Assembly (NCBI GenBank): GCA_025934105.1
Contig: JAICYS010000021.1
Location: forward strand, 1 to 37,886
Reading direction: 5' to 3'
Source of the DNA: Myxococcota bacterium
GTDB taxonomy: Bacteria > Myxococcota_A > Polyangia > Fen-1088
Length of the DNA stretch: 37,886 nt
In this document: positions 1 to 6,957 of the stretch, in pieces
Layout of the letters: each line of letters begins with the position of its first letter
How positions within the stretch are numbered: the stretch's first letter is position 1
Made by a program: the position numbers and the translations under genes
Notes under the pieces: model-generated
What the model was told of the DNA's origin: nothing
The model's database searches: none
Seen by the model: the letters and a program-made list of their open reading frames with translations, nothing else

Positions 1-782
1 CTTCTGGGTGCTCGGCGTGGGTGGTCGTGTTTGCATAGACACCAACCACAAGCGCTCGCGCCGAGCCTTTTTCAAGCTCTTTTCGCTATTCCTGTCCTCG
101 GACTCACGCCGTCGCTACGCGGGACGCGCGAAACCCACGTTGAAGCCGCCGTCCCAGAATGCCGCCGGCATTCACGAGCAAAAGAATGTCTGCAGCGGTC
201 ACATCGAGCGGCATATGTCGTCTTTCTCCGTCGCGCGCGAACGCCACGCTCACCAGAGGCGCGTACCCTCAACGCTCGCCGCACAGGGTTCTTCCCGATT
301 CACTCCACATCGGGCCGAGCGGCGACGCGCGCCTCGCCGCTCGGGAAGCCACATCGGCCTCGGGAAGCGCGGTCGCCGAATAGGGGCGGCGGCTCTTCGA
401 ACTCGTCGCGGGAACGACGAACGGATCGTTGATCGCCGCGCGAACCGCTCGCGTTCCGTGGGGACCGAACTCGATAGCGGACCGCGAATTCGTCACTTGC
501 GTTACAAAGCAGACGGAGCCTGAAGCATTACCCAGCGAGAGAAAGCCCGATGCAGAAGCCCGACATCAGTCCGGAATCGACGGCTTCGAGGGCGCTGGCT
601 CGGACGGCGCTCGAACCGAGACCAGCGAAATTTCGAACGTCGTGAACGTTGGTGACGCTCCACCGCGCGACGACGCGGTCACCGGCCGTCGCGCCGAGGA
701 GGCCCACCCGCCGTTCGCTCCGCGTGCGCTGACGGTTCGGAAACATCGGTCGTGGTAGGGACGGGTCTCGGCCTGCCCCTGC
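1..782. other. Gene-poor stretch, no supported gene
   Basis: I see no convincing gene here. All open frames on both strands translate to arginine-, proline- and serine-rich sequence of the kind produced by chance in GC-rich DNA, and none keeps the strong third-position G/C bias of the real genes in this window. The only local structure noted is an odd palindrome at 157-173. A minus-strand frame at 269-496 (75 codons) has moderate third-position bias but no recognisable motif. The stretch precedes a transposase relic and may itself be decayed mobile or coding DNA. Confidence 0.5.
157..173. repeat. 17-bp near-perfect palindrome
   Basis: GAATGCCG and its reverse complement CGGCATTC are separated by one base. 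This could be an operator half-site pair or a small stem-loop. No gene start lies close enough to assign it a target, and an 8-bp arm can arise by chance in GC-rich DNA. Confidence 0.3.
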
Positions 783-1235
783 CAACGTGGTTGCCTGGCA
801 GGCGCTGGAGGTGTGCCGCAAGCTCTCGAGACCGATCTCGCGCTCGCGCGACATGCGCTGGCGTACGCCGGCGGCCTGTTTGGGATCGAGCGCGAGGCCG
901 CCGCCGCGCCGCCCGGGGTGCGCGGCCAGACCCGGCGAGCCGAGTCCGAGGGACCCGTCGACGCTTCCTTCGACCGGCGCGAGGCAGACGGCAAGCAGGT
1001 CCTCGATCGGACGCCGGCCACGAACGCCATCGGCTATGGCCGGACTCCTCGGGTCGCGCTCCAGCGCTTCCGGGACGGCCGTCGCCTCCCTCTCCGATGA
1101 TGACGGGCGGTCGGAGCAGGTTGGACTTCGGCGACAAAGCCGCGCCGGCATTGCTGGCATTCGCCGAAGGCCAGTAGACCGCCCGGCCCATGGCCTCGTG
1201 CAAGCGGTACCAGATCAGAGCGTCCTCGCCGGCCT
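783..1235 (+). pseudogene. Degraded IS66-family transposase fragment
   Basis: A frame beginning near 813 reads VPQALETDLALARHALAY, then GGLFGIERE, RRAESEGPVDA, VLDRTP, AIGYGRT and RFRDGRRLPL. That is the order of blocks seen in the central and C-terminal part of IS66 TnpC-type DDE transposases (ALxYIxxLFxIERE, SxPVxDxF, TPxxxAIGY, FLxDGRLPLxNN). The frame stops at 1100. The expected next block (NN-x-SE-x-x-LRRQ) continues in another frame as DDDGRSEQVGLRRQ, and a third frame carries MASCKRYQI at 1190, matching the family's LLASCxxHGI block. Multiple frameshifts, an in-frame stop and the lack of an N-terminus, tnpA/tnpB partners or visible terminal repeats show a dead remnant. The family match is from memory of the family. 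Confidence 0.55.
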
Positions 1236-1270
1236 CTGCGAGGGTCGTCGCACCGGCCTCCTCGTCGGCG

Positions 1271-2374
1271 CTACATCTGAAGCCGAGCGTGCCCCAGGCG
1301 GGGCGGCGTTCGCGCTCGTGCCGTCGGGCGCGGCCGAGCCGTCGCGGTTGGATGAATCAGACCCTTGGCCAGGAGCGCGCCGCCCAGCGAGCAGAAGTAC
1401 AGATAGCCGCGCCGATCGCCGAAGCGGTGGATGACGCGGTCGAGCGGAGCCCCTGGCTGGACGTGCATCAAGCCGGTGAGTCCGCGGATCACCCCCACGT
1501 CGCCTTGCGGAAACACGTCCAGCCGGCGCAGGCCGCGCAGCAGGATCACGGCCGCGCTCCACGGGCCGATGCCGGGCAGGTCCGCGAGTAACCGGAGCGC
1601 CTCCCCGCTGCTCAGTTGCACGAGCTTTGCCTCTGTCACGTCGCCCGCCTCGACGGCGACGGCGGCGCCGCGGAGCGCTTCGGCCTTCCGCGCGCTCAAC
1701 CCGCAAGCTCGAAGCGCGCCCAGCCGGGCACCGGCGATTGCCGCGGCGGCCGGAAACGCATGGCGTTCTCGACCCTGGTGGACCACCGTCCCTCCGAAGC
1801 GCGCCACCAGCCGGCGGACAACGGCGACGCCGGCGTCCAGGCTCAGCTGCTGGAACGGAATCACGTTGGCGAAGGTTTCGAAGAGGCCCGGAAACCGGGG
1901 CGGGCGCATCCCGCGCAACGGCAGCGCCACGGCCTCGAGCCTGCGCTCCCCTTCCAGCAGGCGCTGCAACGGCTTCGGATCCACGTCCAGTCCAAGCACG
2001 GTGCGCACCATCCGCACGGCCGCGGCGCGCCTGTGGCGGGACTCGCCGCCCGAGAGCACGCGACATCGGACTTGGGGCCGCGCGACCGTCCCCTGATTCA
2101 CGACCTCGACCAGCACCGGACCGTCCGGCGTCGTGAGGACGCGCAGGTAGCGACCGTCTTCCCAGACGTCGACGAGGTTGGTGGGCCGCCGCTGCAGCAC
2201 CCGAACCGTGGCCTCCAGGTGAAACGGGGCTCCGGTCTGCAGGGAGGCTTCCTTGGCCCCGCCGCGACGACTCGGCTGGGCGAAGGGCGGCTCCGCCAGC
2301 GCGTCTGGCGGGCGAGTCGAATCGACAGGCGCGCCCCCGGCGGGCAGCTCCTGCGGTTGGCGTACGTCAATCAT
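1271..2374 (-). CDS. AlkA-like DNA-3-methyladenine glycosylase (HhH-GPD)
   Basis: This 367-residue protein belongs to the HhH-GPD base-excision glycosylases, which flip out and cleave alkylated purines such as 3-methyladenine. The helix-hairpin-helix LPGIGPWSA is at residues 266-274. It is followed by the GPD segment DVFPQGDVGVIRG, in which D292 is the expected catalytic aspartate, and then by the GYLYFCSLGG region typical of AlkA C-termini. Start chosen at ATG 2374 because GGGAGGA lies seven to eight bases upstream; a longer upstream frame has no such site. The last 25 or so residues (rich in Arg, Pro and Ala) look unconserved and may be read-through past an older stop. It is divergent from the histidine kinase at 2580, with 205 bp between. 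Substrate range cannot be read from sequence. No ada or alkB neighbour is visible. Confidence 0.85.
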   Translation of the reverse strand: MIDVRQPQELPAGGAPVDSTRPPDALAEPPFAQPSRRGGAKEASLQTGAPFHLEATVRVLQRRPTNLVDVWEDGRYLRVLTTPDGPVLVEVVNQGTVARPQVRCRVLSGGESRHRRAAAVRMVRTVLGLDVDPKPLQRLLEGERRLEAVALPLRGMRPPRFPGLFETFANVIPFQQLSLDAGVAVVRRLVARFGGTVVHQGRERHAFPAAAAIAGARLGALRACGLSARKAEALRGAAVAVEAGDVTEAKLVQLSSGEALRLLADLPGIGPWSAAVILLRGLRRLDVFPQGDVGVIRGLTGLMHVQPGAPLDRVIHRFGDRRGYLYFCSLGGALLAKGLIHPTATARPRPTARARTPPRLGHARLQM

Positions 2375-2537
2375 CGGGTCCTCCCGCTGGCGCGGCGGCG
2401 CTCTTCTCCGTCGGAGGACAAGCATGCGACCGGCACCGGCGGCGCACAATCACCGCAGGACCGAACGTGCGCGCATGCCGTCGCGTGCGCGGTGTCGCGC
2501 TCGTGCTGACCCACCCTGCGCCCGCACGCCACTCACT

Positions 2538-2553
2538 CCGCTTGCCCAAGCGG
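2538..2553. promoter_or_regulatory. Inverted repeat in histidine kinase promoter region
   Basis: CCGCTT and AAGCGG flank a four-base spacer (GCCC) about 30 bp before the kinase start. A possible sigma-70-like pair overlaps it: TTGCCC at 2542-2547, a 16-bp gap, then TAGTCT at 2564-2569. The palindrome would then cover the -35 element, as an operator might. Short elements such as these are weak evidence alone. Confidence 0.25.
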
Positions 2554-2579
2554 TCGCGTGGGGTAGTCTCAGGTACGAC

Positions 2580-4586
2580 ATGCGTGCTGATGCGGGCGTC
2601 CCTGGAGCAGCAAACGCCTCCAGCGCGCCCGGCCCGGGCGAGCGGCGCAGGTCGCGCCAGTCGGCAGGGGTCATTCTGGGCGTCCTGATTGGCACGGTGC
2701 TGACGCTGATTGCCTCCGGCGTGTATTCGAGGCGCGCCGCCGCCAGGCTGGACCGCGCCGCGATGAGCATCGCGGCGGATGCTTCGCCGGCCATCGAGGA
2801 GCTGTCCGCGGTGCGGGAACGGATCCTCCGCATCACCGTCGCCGCGACGGAGGCGGTCGAGCGGTCGACGGACGGGGCCCGCTTCGATCCTGGGGAGCTG
2901 GCGCGTCCTCTGGCGCTGCTTCATCGCGATCTGTCGGCGTATCGCGAGCTGCCGTTCTACCCGCGAGAGGAGATCCTCTACGCGGACGTTCAACGCAAGG
3001 TGAACGTCTTCGAGCAGCGCCTGGCCAGGTTCTCGGCGCTGGTCAGCGCGGGCGACAGGCGCGGCGCCTCGACGGCGCTCACGGCGGAGCTGCTGCCGAG
3101 CGCGATGGACACCGACGCCGGGATCGCCGCGTTGACGTCGTTCAACGCCCAGCAGCAGCATCAGCTCGCCATCGAGATTCCCGCAGAGCGCGGGCGGGCG
3201 GCGACGGTCGGTTTCCTGCTGCAACTCTTGACCGGCGTGCTCGGGCTCGTGCTGACCGCGCTGGTCGTCCTCGGCGCGCGCCGTTACACCCGAATGGTGC
3301 AGGCCCAGGGGCGCACCGCCGACGATCAGGCGCGCAGCGTGGCCGAGTTCGGCGCGAAGCTGGAATCGATCATCGGCGCCTGCGTCGACATCGCCGGCGC
3401 GATCACGTCGTCGAGCGATCCCATGAGGGTCTTTCAGCTCATCGCCGACCAAGCGCGCGTGGTGGCCGGGGCGCGTTACGCCGCCGTGGGTTGCGGAACC
3501 GACCGCGATCGGCCGTTCCAACCGTGGGTCTCGTCCGGTGTGCCGGCCAGCACCATCGCCGAGCTCGGTCGGCCGCCGCGTCCGGACGGCCTCTTCGCCG
3601 ACGTGGTCCACGATCGGCGGTCCATCCGCCTCGCCGACGTGACACGACATCCCCTGTTCCGCGGGCTCCCGAAAGGGCACCCGCCGCTGGGCGCGTTCAT
3701 CGGCGTGCCGATCCTCCGCGACGGTCAAAACGTGGGCAACCTCTTCCTGGCGCGCGCGACCGGCGAAGCTCCGTTCACCGCGCAGGACGAGCGAGCGGCC
3801 GACCTGCTGGCGGGGTTCGTGGCCGTCGCCATCGAGAACGCCGGCCTTTACAATCGCGCGCTCGCGGCCAAGCGCGCCCGCGAGGACCTGCTCGCGACGG
3901 TTTCGCACGATTTGAAGAATCCGCTGAACACGATCCGCCTGTCCACCCGAACGCTGGCCGGGCGGGTGGAGGGTGAGCGGGTGACGGAGTCGCTGGCGAG
4001 AATCGATCGGGCGGTGGAACGCATGTCTCGGCTCATCGGCGATCTGCTCGACGCCGCCAAGATCGAAGCTGGCGCGCTGCGGACCGCGCCGCGGGCGGAG
4101 GACGCGTCGTTCCTCATCGAGTCCGCCGTGGAGTTGCTTCGGATGATCGCGGCCGACAAGGACATTCAGCTCGTCGCCGTCCCTCCGGCGACCGCCACGC
4201 TGGTGGCCTGCGAGCGCAGCCTGATTCTGCGGGTCCTCGCGAACTTGATCGGAAACGCGATCAAGTTCAGCCCCAGCGGCTCGTCCGTGTCGGTCGGAGC
4301 AGAGCCGCAGTCCGGGCAGGTCCTCTTCTCCGTCGCGGACAGCGGGCCCGGCATCCCGGCCGAGCAGGCCGCTCACGCCTTCGAAAGGTACTGGCAGCAA
4401 GGCGACTCGGATCGCCGAGGGAGCGGCCTGGGGCTGTACATCGCCAAGGGGATCGTCGACGCTCACCGCGGCCGGATCTGGATCGAGAGCACGCCCGGAC
4501 ACGGAACCACCATGCGGTTCACCCTCCCGGTCGCGCGCGCTGAAGCGCAAACCGCCGCCACGGCGGCGGCGCCGCCGCCGGCCTGA
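2580..4586 (+). CDS. Membrane sensor histidine kinase with GAF domain
   Basis: A 668-residue inner-membrane histidine kinase. TM1 is at about residues 28-46 and TM2 at 209-233. They enclose an extracytoplasmic, mostly helical sensor of about 160 residues that contains AYRELPFYPREEIL (120-133). A GAF-like domain at about 265-425 follows. The catalytic core has the H-box VSHDLKNPLN with phospho-acceptor H443, an N-box (NLIGNAIKFSP, N559), G1 DSGPGIP (588-594) and G2 GSGLGLY (614-620). The C-terminus is Ala/Pro-rich. Start set at ATG 2580, which keeps a short basic N-terminus before TM1; an upstream in-frame extension overlaps alkA and looks like noise. No response regulator is adjacent, so it is an orphan kinase. 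Its sensor segment resembles that of the kinase at 35717-37159. The signal is unknown. Confidence 0.88.
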   Translation: MRADAGVPGAANASSAPGPGERRRSRQSAGVILGVLIGTVLTLIASGVYSRRAAARLDRAAMSIAADASPAIEELSAVRERILRITVAATEAVERSTDGARFDPGELARPLALLHRDLSAYRELPFYPREEILYADVQRKVNVFEQRLARFSALVSAGDRRGASTALTAELLPSAMDTDAGIAALTSFNAQQQHQLAIEIPAERGRAATVGFLLQLLTGVLGLVLTALVVLGARRYTRMVQAQGRTADDQARSVAEFGAKLESIIGACVDIAGAITSSSDPMRVFQLIADQARVVAGARYAAVGCGTDRDRPFQPWVSSGVPASTIAELGRPPRPDGLFADVVHDRRSIRLADVTRHPLFRGLPKGHPPLGAFIGVPILRDGQNVGNLFLARATGEAPFTAQDERAADLLAGFVAVAIENAGLYNRALAAKRAREDLLATVSHDLKNPLNTIRLSTRTLAGRVEGERVTESLARIDRAVERMSRLIGDLLDAAKIEAGALRTAPRAEDASFLIESAVELLRMIAADKDIQLVAVPPATATLVACERSLILRVLANLIGNAIKFSPSGSSVSVGAEPQSGQVLFSVADSGPGIPAEQAAHAFERYWQQGDSDRRGSGLGLYIAKGIVDAHRGRIWIESTPGHGTTMRFTLPVARAEAQTAATAAAPPPA

Positions 4587-4959
4587 GCAGCCCGCCGGTT
4601 CTGCTTCGCGTGGCCGCGGCCATCGTCGCTATTCCTTCGCTGCGACCACCGGACCCTGCGAGGTCCAACAGGTACGTGCTCACCAACTCTGTTCGGGGAG
4701 CGCCGACGCGGGGCCGAGGTCGACGACTTTTTGCCGCGATCGTTCGTCGGGCCGAGGCTCGCGGTAGCCGACGGCCAGGATTCACGTGCACGTTGTAGTG
4801 GTCGAGCGCCCGCCGCACCTCCCGGCCGCCCTCGACTTGAGCTCGCGCAACCCGCTGACCATGGGCTTTCTTGTAACTGCCGCAGGGGGAGCCAACATGG
4901 AGCCGCCTATACGCGAGTTCTAGCCAATCTGGCCTGGCCCTCCGCGCCCGCGACTTGCG
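4587..4959. other. Intergenic region, no supported gene
   Basis: No convincing gene. A minus-strand frame open from roughly 4950 to 4540 contains a short stretch with coding-like third positions (GGREVRRALDHYNVHVNPG, about 4770-4830), which then decays into arginine-rich noise. I do not recognise it; it could be a remnant of a lost gene. No terminator with a T-tract is visible after the histidine kinase at 4586. Confidence 0.35.
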
Positions 4960-5025
4960 CTAGTGCACCGCCGTCGAAATAGCGTCACGTTCGGCGTTGA
5001 CGCGATTTCGACGGCGGTGCACTAG
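4960..5025. repeat. 66-bp nearly perfect hairpin (long inverted repeat)
   Basis: A 21-bp arm (4960-4980, starting CTAGTGCACC and ending GTCGAAAT) is repeated exactly in reverse complement at 5005-5025. The 24-bp spacer is itself mostly paired: GCGTCACG (4982-4989) faces CGTTGACGC (4995-5003) with one bulged T and a TTCGG loop. The whole element can therefore fold as one long stem with an A/G mismatch at the junction. It begins and ends in CTAG. It ends 15 bp before the ATG at 5041 and lacks a T-tract on either side, so an intrinsic terminator is unlikely. Candidate roles are a 5' UTR translational switch, a REP/MITE-type element, or a recombination site. The function is not known. Confidence 0.85.
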
Positions 5026-5040
5026 TCTCTTTCGAGCCAC

Positions 5041-6042
5041 ATGACATCGGATTCGACTCTGCTCGCGATGATTTCCAGAATCTCGCTGTTTCGGGAGTTC
5101 GACGGATGCGTCGTCGGATTCCAAGGCGACGGTGAGTGCCGGGTTCTCGTGAAGGCCAGACCCGTGTCGTCGACCTACCGGTGCGTCGCGATCGTCATCG
5201 AGCTGGTCGAGGATGACGATCCCGCCGGCCTCCGCGAACTGCAGTCTGTGGCCAAAGCGCCTCCGGGAGCGACGCGCGCGACGGATTACGTCTCGAATCG
5301 AAGCCGTGTCGGATCCGAAATGGCCGGCGGCGGCATCAGCTGTGGCCTGACCATCGTCTCGGCGCTGGGCATGATCGCAGGTGTCGCTGGCGAGATTCCG
5401 ACAGGCGGTGCTTCGTCCTTCCTGGTCGTGGCCGCATGGACGGGAATAACCATGGGAGGTCTCCAATGCCTCAATGGATTGGTTCGGGTCGGCGCTGCAT
5501 TCGCAGCACTTGACGACAATAGCTTACAGCGGTGGGACTCGACGCTGACGTATTCGTCCGCGTCGCTGCTCGTGGATGCGATCGGCGTTGCAAGCGGCAT
5601 CGCCACATTGCCCGCCGCCGCCCGAAACCTGTTCGCCGTTCTCTCGCGTCAACGCGTTTTCATGGCGAAGGGGCTCAGCCTGGCATCCCTTCGCGGCATG
5701 AACCGAGTCGAGCGGCTACACGCCCTCTCAGAGGTGTTTGAAGATGCCGCGAAGACGCCAGAGGGCCGAAAGGCACTGGTCGAGGCCGCACGTTCGGCCG
5801 GGATCGGGTCGAAGACATTGCAGCGGGGCTCCGGAATCTCCGTCCGTCACGCGGAGGCGCTGAGGCGGGTCATCTCGGACGAGACGGTGAAGCGACTGTC
5901 CGCATCACTCCGGGACGTCCTGACCGGCACCGCTGTCGTCGGCGCCAGTGCGACTCCCGCGTCGTTGACCGGAAGCGCCAGCGGCTCCGTGAATTACGTC
6001 ATTCATCTGCTCGACGCCGGGGTCGTTCGTTCGACGAAGTAG
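5041..6042 (+). CDS. Uncharacterised 333-aa protein with Gly/Ala-rich hydrophobic core
   Basis: The function is unknown. The N-terminal 75 residues look soluble and beta-rich (DGCVVGFQGDGECRVLV, then CVAIVIELVEDDD). Residues about 95-145 form two glycine/alanine-rich hydrophobic segments that could insert in a membrane (GGGISCGLTIVSALG and SSFLVVAAWTGITMGG). Residues 165-200 are again apolar. The remainder is a charged helical tail (MNRVERLHALSEVFEDA and following). I recall similar proteins being annotated 'NAD synthetase', but there is no NadE SGGxDS motif, so I do not adopt that name. Third-position and overall GC are clearly lower than in the neighbours (the first 60 bases are 50 percent GC), suggesting transfer. 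It begins 15 bp after the long hairpin and its 3' end overlaps the opposing gene by 44 bp. No good ribosome site precedes ATG 5041; ATG 5068 is an alternative. Confidence 0.7.
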   Translation: MTSDSTLLAMISRISLFREFDGCVVGFQGDGECRVLVKARPVSSTYRCVAIVIELVEDDDPAGLRELQSVAKAPPGATRATDYVSNRSRVGSEMAGGGISCGLTIVSALGMIAGVAGEIPTGGASSFLVVAAWTGITMGGLQCLNGLVRVGAAFAALDDNSLQRWDSTLTYSSASLLVDAIGVASGIATLPAAARNLFAVLSRQRVFMAKGLSLASLRGMNRVERLHALSEVFEDAAKTPEGRKALVEAARSAGIGSKTLQRGSGISVRHAEALRRVISDETVKRLSASLRDVLTGTAVVGASATPASLTGSASGSVNYVIHLLDAGVVRSTK

Positions 6043-6619
6043 GCCCGTCGACAACCTTCTGCGACAGAGCGCCGAAGAACGCGAGGCCGAGCCCGAAGAG
6101 CGAGATGCCTGCCAGCGCAAGTGGGACGCTCTGCGCTCCGAAGGCGGTCGCGGTGCTTAAGGCGCCGATGCACGCGACAGAGAGAGCTGCCGTGCGCGCC
6201 CGCGGCGAGCCGCGCCGGCGTAACCTGATAGGCGGGCCAAGGAGGCTTGTCAGGAGAGCGCCGAGCACGCTGCCGTCAGCATCCTGCAGCATCCACCCAC
6301 CGTGCCGATCGTAGACCCGCGCCGTATCGCCATCGAGGGTCCAGCCAGAATCCGCACGCATCGTAACCGGTTGCCCAGCGACCATCGCCACGAGCTTGTG
6401 GCCGTTCGGCCGGATCTCGACGCCGCGAAAGGTGCGCCGCGCCGACAGGAAGGCGACTCCGGCAGCGAGCAAGGCGGCGAATGCGGTGACGTACAAGAGG
6501 GTGATTTCAGTCCGTCGAGCCAGGATGCCGAGGATGGCCGCGACGGGTGTCAGCGCCTGGCCGAAGCGCCACCGCGATCCAATGGTCCGTCGAACGACAG
6601 GCACGAGCATTGGCATCAC
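5999..6619 (-). CDS. Uncharacterised four-helix membrane protein
   Basis: A 206-residue protein, not assigned to a named family. Two apolar segments lie near the N-terminus (about residues 22-34 and 40-60, including ITLLYVTAFAALLAAGVAF). A hydrophilic middle domain of about 80 residues follows (GVEIRPNGHKLVAMVAGQ to RHGGWMLQDADGS), then a hairpin of two more apolar segments (about 143-160 and 165-187), and a basic tail. The soluble middle between two membrane pairs suggests a small membrane-tethered sensing or regulatory domain, but this is inference. Its 3' end overlaps the 3' end of the gene at 5041-6042 by 44 bp in opposite orientation. Both genes are lower in GC than the surroundings, which hints that they travelled together. 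Start could be ATG 6619, 6616 or 6610. Confidence 0.65.
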   Translation of the reverse strand: MMPMLVPVVRRTIGSRWRFGQALTPVAAILGILARRTEITLLYVTAFAALLAAGVAFLSARRTFRGVEIRPNGHKLVAMVAGQPVTMRADSGWTLDGDTARVYDRHGGWMLQDADGSVLGALLTSLLGPPIRLRRRGSPRARTAALSVACIGALSTATAFGAQSVPLALAGISLFGLGLAFFGALSQKVVDGPTSSNERPRRRADE

Positions 6620-6703
6620 AGCCTATCACCACACATCCGGTGCCGTACGCTGGCTGCCGACCGTGAGCACAACGGGAGCCTGCCGGTTTACAATGGCAAA
6701 GCC
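6620..6703. promoter_or_regulatory. Short divergent intergenic spacer
   Basis: This spacer lies between the minus-strand membrane protein and the plus-strand nuclease stub. It must hold any promoter of the membrane protein. I could not identify a clear -35/-10 pair. TTTACAATGG at 6688-6697 is the only AT-rich patch. Confidence 0.25.
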
Positions 6704-6860
6704 ATGCAGCGTGACGGAAATGGACGGGTGTTGCTGTCGGCGGCCGATGTCGTCGGACATCTCGCGTGCGGGTACCTGACTGAGCTCAGCCCAGCCTTCG
6801 CACCGGCGGTCGATCATGACAATGCCCTTGCGACCGTGCGCCCCTCCTTGTCGATCACCG
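6704..6860 (+). pseudogene. 5' stub of a TM0106-family RecB-like nuclease gene
   Basis: Beginning at ATG 6704 the frame reads MQRDGNGRVLLSAADVVGHL and continues with ACGYLTEL. This resembles the start of TM0106-type RecB-like nuclease proteins (dG-x-LxLSxSDLxxFLAC-x-HLTxL). After about 50 residues the similarity fades. The frame then runs, with arginine-rich noise, into the end of nuoN on the other strand. The full family is hundreds of residues longer, so only the N-terminus remains, probably cut off by whatever rearrangement placed nuoN here. The identification rests on motif memory over about 30 residues. The remainder of 6861-6957 shows nothing else. Confidence 0.45.
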
Positions 6861-6957
6861 CGATGCAGGCGGGAATCCCCGTGCGACCGCCGGGCAGGGC
6901 CTCGAAGGGGTTGGCGCGGAGGCGGAGCCTGAGCGGCTGTCGCGGCGCCGGCCGGAG

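Noticed and set aside
1095-1260. Minus-strand stretch reading EDALIWYRLHEAMGRAVYWP just after alkA
   Set aside because: It looks coding by third-position bias but has no start or stop that fits a gene, and it is the reverse complement of the IS66 relic blocks on the plus strand.
4960-5025. Interpreting the long hairpin as an intrinsic terminator of the upstream kinase gene
   Set aside because: It is 370 bp beyond the kinase stop and has no T-tract on either side.
6626-6817. A 63-codon minus-strand frame
   Set aside because: No motif, and it is the antisense of the nuclease stub, which has a recognisable N-terminal motif.
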